From contig CAJULA010000006.1 in assembly GCA_910587155.1 (NCBI GenBank), positions 74,263-138,262 of the forward strand: 64,000 nt of DNA, written 5' to 3'. Origin of the DNA: an uncultured Lachnospiraceae bacterium (GTDB taxonomy: Bacteria; Bacillota; Clostridia; Lachnospirales; Lachnospiraceae). Under the pieces are notes generated by a model. The model was not told the origin of the DNA, ran no database searches, and saw nothing but the letters and a program-made list of their open reading frames with translations. How positions within the stretch are numbered: the first letter of the stretch is position 1; the number at the start of each line of letters is the position of its first letter. Positions 8,145-17,000 of the stretch are shown here, in pieces. The position numbers and the translations under genes are program-made.

Positions 8145-9467
8145 ATGCAGCAGCCGAAATTGCGTGATATCAGAATATTTATGATCGCCGTGAACTTTAT
8201 CGCCGTATTTTTTTCCACAGTCTTTATTGCTGTGACAACGGAACAGATCTGTATGAATTATGAAGCCAGAGAATTTCTGGATACTATCCGGGCCATCCCT
8301 TTGCAGCCATGGAAAAATGTGGCGGTGGTGACGGTTCTCTACATTTTGCTGGTGGCAGTCTATATCCTGCAGGAAAAGTTTTATGTGGATCAGACAAGAA
8401 ATATCTATGTTTCGCTGGTAGTGGAATTTTCCATCAGTATGTTGATTGTCTTTGTTATCAATTTTAATTATAACGGACTTTTTCTTCTTGTATTTACCGG
8501 TGTCATCTATTATGTAAAAGGAAATAAGGGAAAATATCTGGTTATTTGTCTGGCCATTTTCAGCTTCCTGTTGACGGATTTCAAACTGCTTTCCTATAAT
8601 TTCAGCCTGTATTCCATCAATGATTATTTTGCATGTTATGATACGTCAGTGCAGGGTTATCTGGTGGGCGGTTATAATCTGCTCAATTCCCTGAATATTA
8701 TACTGTTTATTATTTATTGTATCCTGATGATACAACAGCAGCGGGGAACGATCGACGAGGTCAGCATGCTGTATGAGGAGATCCGCAAGACCAATGAAGA
8801 TCTGGAAAATGCCAATGACCAGCTGAAGGAATATGCCAAAATCACGGAGCGGATGGGTGAGACAAAGGAGAGAAACCGTCTGGCCAGAGAGATCCATGAT
8901 ACGCTGGGGCATACACTGACAGGCATTTCGGTGGGCATTGATGCCTGTATCACGATGGTGGAGTCTTCACCCAAAGAGGCAAAAGCGCATCTGGAGCGGA
9001 TTTCCGCCGTGGCGCGTAACGGTCTTCTGGATATCCGCCGTTCCGTCAATGAGCTGAAGCCGGATGCACTGGAACGGCTGGGACTGGAGTCTTCCATCAC
9101 CAAAATGATTACAGACATGAAATCGGTGACGGATATGCAGATATTTTTTGACTGTCGTATGGGGCCGCTTAAATTTGACGAGGATGAGGAGAGCGCGATA
9201 TACCGGGTGATCCAGGAAAGCCTGACCAATGCCATGCGGCACGGGAAGGCCAGCCGGGTACGGATTGTGATGGAGCGACAGGAGGATATGGCCGTATTGA
9301 CTATCCGGGATAACGGTATCGGCTGCGGTGAGATGAAGAATGGTTTCGGTACGAAACATATTATGGAACGCATCGGTATGTTGAACGGTACGGTGGAATT
9401 TCAGAGCGGCGACGGTTTCAGTGTGATTGCCAGAATACCGATCAGATGGGGGGAAGAGTATGATTAA
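8145..9467 (+). CDS. Membrane histidine kinase (HisKA_3 / NarL-type)
   Basis: About 440 residues. The N-terminal half has about six hydrophobic segments (roughly residues 10-195), then a coiled coil, then a HisKA_3 dimerisation domain with phospho-acceptor His251 in the motif REIHDTLGHTLTG, then an HATPase_c domain with N box ESLTNAMRHG and G1 box IRDNGIGCG. ATG 8145 is preferred over 8121 because GAGGAG sits 10 bases before it. It should phosphorylate the response regulator whose gene overlaps by 8 bases. There is no large extracellular sensor domain, so input probably comes from the co-encoded binding protein or through the membrane part. Confidence 0.92.
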   Translation: MQQPKLRDIRIFMIAVNFIAVFFSTVFIAVTTEQICMNYEAREFLDTIRAIPLQPWKNVAVVTVLYILLVAVYILQEKFYVDQTRNIYVSLVVEFSISMLIVFVINFNYNGLFLLVFTGVIYYVKGNKGKYLVICLAIFSFLLTDFKLLSYNFSLYSINDYFACYDTSVQGYLVGGYNLLNSLNIILFIIYCILMIQQQRGTIDEVSMLYEEIRKTNEDLENANDQLKEYAKITERMGETKERNRLAREIHDTLGHTLTGISVGIDACITMVESSPKEAKAHLERISAVARNGLLDIRRSVNELKPDALERLGLESSITKMITDMKSVTDMQIFFDCRMGPLKFDEDEESAIYRVIQESLTNAMRHGKASRVRIVMERQEDMAVLTIRDNGIGCGEMKNGFGTKHIMERIGMLNGTVEFQSGDGFSVIARIPIRWGEEYD

Positions 9468-10134
9468 AGTATTGATTGCAGACGATCAGGAATTGATCCG
9501 TCAGAGTCTTAGGATCGTACTGGATACAAAAGAGGACATACAGGTGACGGATGTGGCGGCAGACGGGCAGGAAGTGATCCGTTGTATCCGCAAAGAGATG
9601 CCGGATGTGGTACTGATGGACATCCGTATGCCCAAGATGGACGGGGTGCAGTGTACAAAGATCATCAAGGAGAACCATCCGGAAGTTAAGATTATCATTC
9701 TGACTACGTTTGACGATGATGAATATGTATATAATGCCCTGAAGTTTGGCGCCAGCGGCTATCTGCTGAAAGGGGTTTCCATGGATGAACTGGCGGAAGC
9801 CATCCGTACCGTATACAGCGGACGTGCCATGATCAATCCCGATATTGCCACCAAAGTGGTAAAGCTTTTTTCACAGATGGCCAAAGCGGACTATACCATA
9901 CAGGTGGACGAACAGCAGGAAAAGGAACTGACGAAAACCGAATGGAAGATTATCGAACAGGTGGAATATGGAGCTTCCAACAAAGAAGTGGCGGGAAATC
10001 TGAATCTGTCGGAGGGAACCGTCCGCAATTATTTAAGCGCGATACTGAATAAACTGGGACTGCGGGATCGAACACAGCTTGCCATATGGGCGGTGCAGAC
10101 CGGGGTCAGCATGAGAAAGCCGGATCATATATGA
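9460..10134 (+). CDS. Response regulator with LuxR-type HTH (NarL/FixJ family)
   Basis: 224 residues. The receiver domain has the acidic pair DD (residues 8-9), phospho-acceptor Asp54 in VLMDIRMPKMDG, Thr in ILTTFDDD and Lys in GYLLKG. The C-terminal LuxR helix-turn-helix is at about residues 150-215 (GASNKEVAGNLNLSEGTVRNY). It overlaps the kinase gene by 8 bases and the next gene by 4 (ATGA), so all are co-translated. ATG 9460 is preceded by GGGGGAAGAG. It is probably a DNA-binding activator. A candidate target is the palindrome at 3010-3023 upstream of the binding-protein gene; that is a guess from context. Confidence 0.93.
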   Translation: MIKVLIADDQELIRQSLRIVLDTKEDIQVTDVAADGQEVIRCIRKEMPDVVLMDIRMPKMDGVQCTKIIKENHPEVKIIILTTFDDDEYVYNALKFGASGYLLKGVSMDELAEAIRTVYSGRAMINPDIATKVVKLFSQMAKADYTIQVDEQQEKELTKTEWKIIEQVEYGASNKEVAGNLNLSEGTVRNYLSAILNKLGLRDRTQLAIWAVQTGVSMRKPDHI

Positions 10135-11441
10135 GCAGAAAAAAGAAAATCGGACTGGCAGCAGGTATGTTCTGTATTCTGCTGCTGGCAGGGACAGCAT
10201 TCTGGCGCAGCCGTCAGGTCACGGTGCTGGAGGTGGGTATCTTTGCAGGCAGTAACTGGGATGTGGCCAATGCCAACAGTTATGTGATTATCGACAAGGC
10301 CGTGGAAAAATTTGAAGCGGAACATAAAAATGTCAAAGTGCACTATTACAGCGGCATCCGCAAAGAGGATTATTCAGAGTGGTTTTCCATACAGCTTCTG
10401 CGCGGCAGAGAACCGGATGTCTTTATGGTGTTGGGAGAAGACTTCAATCAGTTTGCGGAGATTGGTGTCATGAAAGATCTGGAACCGCTGATAGCGGCAG
10501 ATCCGGCATTTTCAAAGGAAAGCTATTATTCCACCGCTCTGCAGGCCGGGCAGTATGGTGGCAGGCAGTATGCGCTTCCCTACGAGACCGTGCCTACGCT
10601 GATGTTTGTCAATAAATCACTTTTAAACCGGGAAGGGCTGGAAGTGCCGGACAATGACTGGACCTGGGAGGATCTGTACCGGATCAGCAGCCAGGTGACA
10701 AAGGACCGGGACGGGGACGGTCTGATTGATCAGTTTGGCACTTACAATTATGGCTGGATGGAAGCGGCCTATTCCAACGGCGCCAGATTGTTTGACGAAA
10801 ACGGGACAGAAAGCTATTTCAATGATGAGAAGGTGACGGAAGCCGTGCGCTTTGCCAAACAGATCACCGATTTAAACCAGATGCAGAAGGTGACAAGGGA
10901 TGACTTCGACAGCGGCAATGTGGCGTTTATGCCCCTTCCCTTTACGGAATACAGAACCTACAAGACCTATCCGTATAAGATCAAGAAATATACAAAATTC
11001 CAGTGGGACTGCATCACCCTGCCGGCAGGGACGCAGGGCGGCAATACTTCTGTGATCAATACGCTGCTGATGGGGATCAGCAATCATACCCGACAGGAAA
11101 AGCTGGCATGGGAATTTCTCAAACTGCTCACCTATGACGAAGAGATCCAGATGGATCTGTTCCGTTATTCCCAGGGTGTTTCCGTGCTGCGTGAGGTCAC
11201 GACCTCAAAGGAAACAGAAGAAATCCTGCAGGCCGATATGGAAAAAAATGAGAAATTTATTGACAATAACCTGGTGAGTGATGTCATTGAAAACGGTGTG
11301 GTCACGCCCAAGTTCCCCAAATATGCGGATGCCCTGGTGATGGCGGATAATGAGATCAGCAGGATGATTGAAGATGACGATAACATAGACAATTCCATGA
11401 GAATCCTGCAGAGACAGATCGGCAAGTATCTGCGGAGGTAG
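10131..11441 (+). CDS. Orphan family-1 extracellular solute-binding protein
   Basis: 436 residues with a basic N-terminus and one hydrophobic segment (about residues 6-24) that lacks a lipobox, so it is either secreted or membrane-anchored. The rest is a family-1 (SBP_bac_1, maltose/oligosaccharide-type) binding fold, with typical stretches ADPAFSKESYYSTALQAGQY and WTWEDLYRISSQVTKDRDGD. The start ATG overlaps the response regulator stop. No CUT1 permeases are nearby, so it cannot serve import alone. Its co-translation with the two-component genes suggests a sensing or modulating role. This fold differs from the LacI-type binding protein at the head of the same cluster. Confidence 0.88.
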   Translation: MSRKKKIGLAAGMFCILLLAGTAFWRSRQVTVLEVGIFAGSNWDVANANSYVIIDKAVEKFEAEHKNVKVHYYSGIRKEDYSEWFSIQLLRGREPDVFMVLGEDFNQFAEIGVMKDLEPLIAADPAFSKESYYSTALQAGQYGGRQYALPYETVPTLMFVNKSLLNREGLEVPDNDWTWEDLYRISSQVTKDRDGDGLIDQFGTYNYGWMEAAYSNGARLFDENGTESYFNDEKVTEAVRFAKQITDLNQMQKVTRDDFDSGNVAFMPLPFTEYRTYKTYPYKIKKYTKFQWDCITLPAGTQGGNTSVINTLLMGISNHTRQEKLAWEFLKLLTYDEEIQMDLFRYSQGVSVLREVTTSKETEEILQADMEKNEKFIDNNLVSDVIENGVVTPKFPKYADALVMADNEISRMIEDDDNIDNSMRILQRQIGKYLRR

Positions 11442-11475
11442 CGGGGACGGCTCACGGAGATTTGATTTGAATGCG

Positions 11476-11510
11476 TGGAAAGGTCAAAACCTGTCAGGTT
11501 TTCCTTTCAT
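11476..11510 (+). terminator. Possible terminator after the sensory operon
   Basis: Nested stem: GGAAAGG with CCTTTC outside and AAAACC / GGTTTT inside. It lacks a long U-tract, so it is moderately convincing. Confidence 0.5.
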
Positions 11511-11555
11511 GAAAGTGCGTATGGTTCTGAAAGCATAAATATTCGTTTCAATCTC

Positions 11556-11584
11556 TTGTTTCCCGCTTTTACTTGTATTACAAT
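11556..11584 (+). promoter_or_regulatory. Sigma-A promoter of the sugar kinase gene
   Basis: TTGTTT (11556-11561), 17-base spacer, TACAAT (11579-11584). It gives the kinase expression independent of the operon upstream. Confidence 0.7.
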
Positions 11585-11689
11585 AGAAAAAACGTTGCAG
11601 GCAAGACGGTCTGCTGCGGAACGAAAACCGCAGATGCAGGAAGGCGCGAGGGAGTGTATCTGCGGAACTTATCATAGGAGGACTGACGG

Positions 11690-12658
11690 ATGGCAAAGAA
11701 ATATGATGTTGTGGCACTGGGAGAGCTTTTGATTGATTTTACAGAAAATGCGGTAAGCAGCCAGGGGAATCCTCTGCTTGAGGCGAACCCGGGCGGAGCG
11801 CCCTGCAATGTGCTGGCGATGCTCAACAAACTGGGAAAAAAGACTGCCTTTATGGGCAAGGTGGGAAGGGATCAGTTTGGCGTGATGCTGAAAAAGGTAC
11901 TGGATGAACTGGGGATCGGCACGGAAAGTCTTTATATGGATGAGGAAGTGCATACCACACTTGCTTTTGTACATACGGCAGAAGACGGGGACCGGGATTT
12001 TGCATTTTACAGAAACCCGGGTGCGGATATGATGCTGGATGTTTCCGAAGTAAATGAGGAAATGATCCGGGATACGGAAATTTTTCACTTTGGTACGCTT
12101 TCCATGACGCATGAAGGAGTACGGGAGGCGACGAAGAAGGGGCTGCGTATCGCAAAGGAACATGGGATTCTGGTATCGTTTGACCCCAATCTGCGCCCGC
12201 CGCTCTGGAAAAGCCTGGATGATGCCAAAGAGCAGATTTTATATGGTATGGGACAGTGTGACATTCTGAAGATTTCAGATGATGAAGTGCTGTTTGTATC
12301 GGGATGCGATATGGTGGAAGCGGGTGCGCAGTGGATCAGAGAGCATTATAGCAATATCAGACTGATGCTGACGACTCTTGGCAAGGAAGGCAGTGTGGCG
12401 TATTACGAAGACCTGAAGGTGGAGGCGAAGCCGTTTCTGAATCCGCAAACTATCGAGACAACCGGTGCGGGGGATACGTTCTGTGCCTGCATTCTGAACT
12501 ATGTATTGGAGCATGGCCTTGCGGGTCTGACGCAGGAAGGCCTGAAAGAGATGCTGACCTTTGCCAACGGTGCCTCCAGTCTGATCACCACAAGGCGGGG
12601 CGCGCTGAAGGTGATGCCGGAGAAGGCGGAAGTGGAAGCATATATTGCCAGCCGGTGA
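11690..12658 (+). CDS. PfkB-family carbohydrate kinase, probably fructokinase
   Basis: A 322-residue ribokinase-fold enzyme. The N-terminal motif GELLIDF with substrate-binding NPGGAPCNV (residues 33-41) and the C-terminal anion-hole/catalytic motif TTGAGDTF are intact. The length and N-terminal pattern match bacterial fructokinases (ScrK type), which phosphorylate fructose with ATP to fructose 6-phosphate; other ketose or sugar kinases of the family remain possible. The start follows AGGAGG at 10 bases. It has its own promoter. Placed after sugar import and sensing genes, it probably handles an imported sugar in the cytoplasm. Confidence 0.88.
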   Translation: MAKKYDVVALGELLIDFTENAVSSQGNPLLEANPGGAPCNVLAMLNKLGKKTAFMGKVGRDQFGVMLKKVLDELGIGTESLYMDEEVHTTLAFVHTAEDGDRDFAFYRNPGADMMLDVSEVNEEMIRDTEIFHFGTLSMTHEGVREATKKGLRIAKEHGILVSFDPNLRPPLWKSLDDAKEQILYGMGQCDILKISDDEVLFVSGCDMVEAGAQWIREHYSNIRLMLTTLGKEGSVAYYEDLKVEAKPFLNPQTIETTGAGDTFCACILNYVLEHGLAGLTQEGLKEMLTFANGASSLITTRRGALKVMPEKAEVEAYIASR

Positions 12659-12670
12659 GCGGCAGGGAAT

Positions 12671-12725
12671 CCCGCGGGCGACGGGCCAAGTGGCTGCTTG
12701 CAGGCATTTGGCCCGCCGCCCCGAG
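12671..12725. repeat. Dispersed palindromic repeat, copy C (partial)
   Basis: Begins CCCGCGGGC, with a stem GGGCCAA (12683-12689) / TTGGCCC (12708-12714). Read on the opposite strand it resembles the second half of the repeat at 4319-4360, including the CTGCNTGCAG core. It lies just after the kinase stop. Confidence 0.6.
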
Positions 12726-12784
12726 GGGGCATACGCTGCTGCTCTGCAGGGTTGTTGATTTTAGGTAACGGCAGATATGCGTGG

Positions 12785-12816
12785 AGCCGGTGCGGCGAAG
12801 GCGCACCGGTTTTATC
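12785..12816 (+). terminator. Terminator after the sugar kinase gene
   Basis: The stem GCCGGTGCG / CGCACCGGT with a 7-base loop is followed by TTTATCTG. It sits between convergent genes. Confidence 0.75.
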
Positions 12817-12829
12817 TGTAAACGGATAA

Positions 12830-13396
12830 TCAACAGTTTCTCAGCTCCGGATAAAAGGTAATAGGAGACTGTATTCTTTCATGCTCTCCGATCAATTTCT
12901 CCATCCATATCATATGATACCAGCGGTCAAATTTATATCCACATTTATGAAATTCTCCTACCTTTACAAACCCCAAATGGGCGTGGAAGTCGGCACTGTT
13001 CGTTGTCAGGTACTCATCATCATGCTCCGGATAGCCAATACAAGCGTATAGATTGAGGATACCCATATCATGCAATGCTTTTTCCATCGCTTCATAAATA
13101 GCTCTGCCCATCCCGCGTTTTTGTGCGTTGTGGTCAAGGTAAACGGTCATTTCGCAGGACCAGTCATAGGCCGCTCTGCCGACAAAAGCGTCTGCATATG
13201 CGTATCCTTCAATATGGCCGTCTTTCACAATGACCAGGTATGGATAACGGCGCATCGTCTTTTCCATTCGCCTCTGAAATTCTTCAAGAGATGGCGTATC
13301 GTACTCAAAGGTTATTGCTGTGTTTTTTACATAATAGTCATATATTTCCAATATACGCTCTGCATCTTCCATAGTGGCATTCCGAACAGTGATCAT
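12830..13396 (-). CDS. GNAT N-acetyltransferase (phosphinothricin acetyltransferase-like)
   Basis: 188 residues. The beginning MITVRNATMEDAERILEIY, the acetyl-CoA loop QKRGMGRAIYEAME and the later NLYACIGYPEHDDEYLTTNS and FHAHLGF are typical of the Pat/Bar/YncA group of GNAT enzymes, which acetylate small amines or amino-acid analogues with acetyl-CoA. The ribosome site GGGAGA lies about 8 bases before the ATG. It is a lone gene convergent with the sugar kinase. The substrate is unknown; resistance to phosphinothricin should not be assumed from family membership. Confidence 0.88.
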   Translation of the reverse strand: MITVRNATMEDAERILEIYDYYVKNTAITFEYDTPSLEEFQRRMEKTMRRYPYLVIVKDGHIEGYAYADAFVGRAAYDWSCEMTVYLDHNAQKRGMGRAIYEAMEKALHDMGILNLYACIGYPEHDDEYLTTNSADFHAHLGFVKVGEFHKCGYKFDRWYHMIWMEKLIGEHERIQSPITFYPELRNC

Positions 13397-13488
13397 CCAT
13401 ATCTCTCCCTTCCTATTCCCATTTGCTGACTTATTTTCATGCTATTTTTTCATATCCTGACAAGCCTGTCATATCTGATAACCTTCGC

Positions 13489-13515
13489 AGTCAAAGACCC
13501 CGCAGCAAGCTGACG
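13489..13515. repeat. Dispersed repeat, copy B (partial)
   Basis: 27 bases identical to 4239-4265 (core TCAAAGACCCCGCAGC), followed in both copies by NNGCATCA. Only the left half of the long hairpin seen in copy A is kept. It lies in the 605-base gap between the GNAT gene and gltB. Confidence 0.75.
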
Positions 13516-13531
13516 GGGCATCAAAATGGTA

Positions 13532-13660
13532 TTATTCTTTTATTTTATCAATCTCCGTGAGATTAACACCTGCTACATTGAGTAACGCTTTGTGAGTGAC
13601 ATATTCTTCTTTAAGATCCGCATATGTTTCCGCAGCGTTTTCTTTTCTTGCTAACAGCAT
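13532..13660 (-). CDS. Small ORF, 42 residues, unknown
   Basis: ATG at 13660 reads MLLARKENAAETYADLKEEY and ends LTEIDKIKE at a TAA. It has helical, charged composition with credible codon use, but no clear ribosome site; AAAAG is all that precedes it. No ATG extends it upstream. It could be a remnant of a larger protein or a small antitoxin-like protein. I do not recognise it. The rest of the 605-base gap holds the partial repeat, this ORF, a terminator-like hairpin and possible decayed coding sequence around 13790-13910 on the plus strand. Confidence 0.3.
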   Translation of the reverse strand: MLLARKENAAETYADLKEEYVTHKALLNVAGVNLTEIDKIKE

Positions 13661-13878
13661 ACGTCTTTTAGCTATTGTTACAATGCAAGTATATCACGAA
13701 CAAAGCGTAAAGTCTATGGAATTGTCAACGAAGGTTTATCCAGAGGGGGAATCATGTTACTGGATGTGAATGGCAGCTGAAACGAATTTGCCGAAAGAGT
13801 ATTTCATTCAGGTCTTTACAAGCGCGAAAAAACAGTGTATGATAAAGGCCGTAATAAAACAGAGATGGAAAAGCCAAT

Positions 13879-13923
13879 CCGAAGATGGACAACCGCGAAG
13901 ATGCGGTGACATCTTCGGTTTTT
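13879..13923 (+). terminator. Terminator-like hairpin upstream of gltB
   Basis: CCGAAGATG (13879-13887) pairs with CATCTTCGG (13910-13918), followed by TTTTTG. It could end a lost gene, or act as an attenuator in the gltB leader; the start of gltB is about 80 bases further. Confidence 0.65.
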
Positions 13924-14001
13924 GTGTTTTTGGCTAAACGATGTCAAAAGCATTCTGCTGTTTTCCTGTTACCCATATAAGATGAAAGGAATGGTACGCA
14001 T

Positions 14002-17000
14002 ATGTTTGATGCAAATCCTGCTTGGCTTACCCCGCCGCTGTACCGGGAGAGTTTTGAGCATGACAACTGTGGCATTGGCGCCTGTGTCAATATCCGGGGC
14101 GTGAAAAGCCGTGAAACCGTGGAAAATTCCCTGAAAATTGTAGAAAACCTGGAGCACCGGGCCGGTAAAGACGCAGAGGGCGAGACGGGCGACGGTGTAG
14201 GCATTCTGGTGCAGATTTCACACCGCTTTTTTTCCAAAGTGACCGGACCTCTCGGCATCAGGCTGGGCGGGGAGCGGGAATATGGCATCGGTATGTTTTT
14301 CTTTCCCCAGGATGAACTGAAACGAAACCAGTCCAAAAAGATGTTTGAAATCATTGTCCAAAAGGAAGGGTTGGAATTTCTGGGCTGGCGGGTGGTGCCC
14401 ACTGATCCTGGCGTGCTGGGGCATAAGGCGGCAGCGTGTATGCCCTGCATCATGCAGGCTTTTATCAAAAAGCCGGATCAGGTGGAAAAAGGGCTGGCCT
14501 TTGACCGGCTCCTTTATATCGTGCGCCGTATTTTTGAGCAGTCCACGGACAATACGTATGTGGTTTCCCTCTCGAGCCGTACCATTGTCTATAAGGGGAT
14601 GTTTCTGGTAGGGCAGCTGCGGACTTTTTTCCGGGATCTGCAGAGCAGCGATTATGATTCCGCCATTGCCATCGTCCATTCCCGCTTTTCCACCAATACG
14701 AATCCAAGCTGGGAGCGGGCACATCCCAACCGCTTTATCGTGCACAACGGAGAGATCAATACGATACGCGGCAATGCGGACAAGATGCTGGCCAGAGAGG
14801 AAAACATGGAATCCGAGGCGCTTCACGGTCTGCTGCACAAGGTACTTCCGGCTATTAACGCCTCAGGCTCAGATTCTGCGATGCTGGATAATACGCTGGA
14901 ATTTCTTGTGATGAGCGGCATGGATCTGCCGCTGGCGGTGATGATCACCATTCCGGAGCCGTGGGCAAATAACCGTACCATGAGCCAGAAGAAAAAGGAC
15001 TTTTACCAGTATTATGCCACCATGATGGAGCCATGGGACGGGCCGGCTTCCATCGTCTTTTCAGACGGCGATATGATGGGGGCGGTGCTGGACCGCAACG
15101 GCCTGCGTCCCTCCCGCTATTATATTACGGATGACGATCAGCTGATCCTTTCTTCCGAAGTGGGAGTGCTGGATATCGACCCGGCGAAAATCATTAAAAA
15201 AGAGCGTCTCCATCCGGGCAAGATGCTGCTGGTAGATACGGTGCAGGGCCGGATCATAGATGACGACAGCCTGAAAGAGTCCTATGCCTCCAGACAGCCT
15301 TACGGTGAATGGCTGGACAGCAATATGATCACTCTGAAGAGTCTGAAAATCCCCAACAGGAGGGTGCCGGTATTTACCGATGAGGAGCGCCGGCGGATGC
15401 AGAAGGCCTTTGGCTATACCTACGATGAACTCCGGACGAGCATCCTGCCCATGGCGCTGCAGGGCGGAGAGGCCATTGCGGCCATGGGTGTGGATACACC
15501 GCTTCCGGTTCTGAGCCGGACATATCATCCCCTGTTCCACTATTTCAAACAGTTATTTGCCCAGGTGACCAATCCGCCCATCGACGCCATCCGGGAGGAA
15601 GTGGTCACGTCCACGACCGTGTATATCGGACGGGAAGGCAATGTGTTGGAGGAGACGCCGAAAAACTGTAATATTCTCAAAGTAAACAACCCCATTCTGA
15701 CCAACACCGACCTGCTGAAAATCAAGTATATGAAGGCGGAAGGGTTTCTGGTGGAAGAAGTGCCCATTCTCTACTATAAAAATACCAGTCTGGAACGGGC
15801 GATTGAGCGTCTGTTTGTGGAAGTGGACCGGGCGTACCGGGATGGGGCCAATATCATTATCCTGAGCGACCGCGGCGTGGATGAAAACCATGTGGCTATC
15901 CCTTCTCTGCTGGCCGTATCCGCGCTTAATGAATACCTGGTGCGGACGAAAAAGCGGACGAGTGTGGCACTGATCCTGGAATCCGGAGAGCCGAGGGAAA
16001 TCCATGATTTTGCCACGCTGCTCGGGTACGGCGCCTGCGCCGTCAATCCATATCTGGCACTGGAATCCATCCATGAGCTGATCGACAGCGGGATGCTGGA
16101 TAAGGACTATTATGCGGCGGTGGAGGACTACACCCATGCGGTGCTCCATGGCATCGTAAAGATTGCCTCTAAAATGGGTATTTCCACCATCCAGTCTTAC
16201 AAGGGATCACAGATTTTTGAGGCTATTGGCATCAGCATGGATGTGATTAACAAATATTTTACCAATACGGTAAGCCGGGTGGGCGGCATTTCCCTGAAAG
16301 ACATCGAGAGGCAGCAGGATATCCTTCATTCCGGGGCATTCGACCCGCTGGGACTGGAGACCGACCTCACCCTGGACAGTCCCGGCAATCATAAGATGCG
16401 CAGCGGCGGCGAAGAACATCTGTACAATCCTGCCACGATCCATCTGCTGCAGGAGTCTACGAAGCGGGGGGATTATGAGCTGTTCAAACAGTATACGGCA
16501 CTGGTCAATGCGGAAGAGAGTGTGAGAAATCTGCGGGGACTGATGGATTTTCGCTATGCGAAAAAGCCCATTCCCATCGAGGAAGTAGAAAGCGTGGATC
16601 AAATTGTCACCCGCTTTAAAACCGGTGCTATGTCCTATGGTTCTATCTCCAAAGAAGCCCATGAGACACTGGCCATCGCCATGAACCGTCTTCACGGAAA
16701 GTCCAATTCGGGCGAAGGCGGCGAGGATGTGGAGCGGCTGAGCGTGGGTGCGGACGGCATCAACCGTTGTTCTGCCATCAAACAGGTGGCCAGCGGACGC
16801 TTTGGCGTGACAAGCCGTTATCTGGTCAGCGCCAAAGAGATTCAGATTAAGATGGCGCAGGGAGCGAAGCCGGGCGAGGGCGGCCATCTGCCCGGCGGCA
16901 AGGTCTATCCGTGGATTGCCAAAACGAGACATTCCACGCCGGGCGTGGGGCTGATCTCTCCGCCGCCGCACCATGATATTTATTCTATTGAAGATCTGGC

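Noticed and set aside
13397..14001. A riboswitch or T-box in front of gltB
   Set aside because: No conserved T-box (TGGNACCGCG) or riboswitch core was found; only a terminator-like hairpin and a small ORF.
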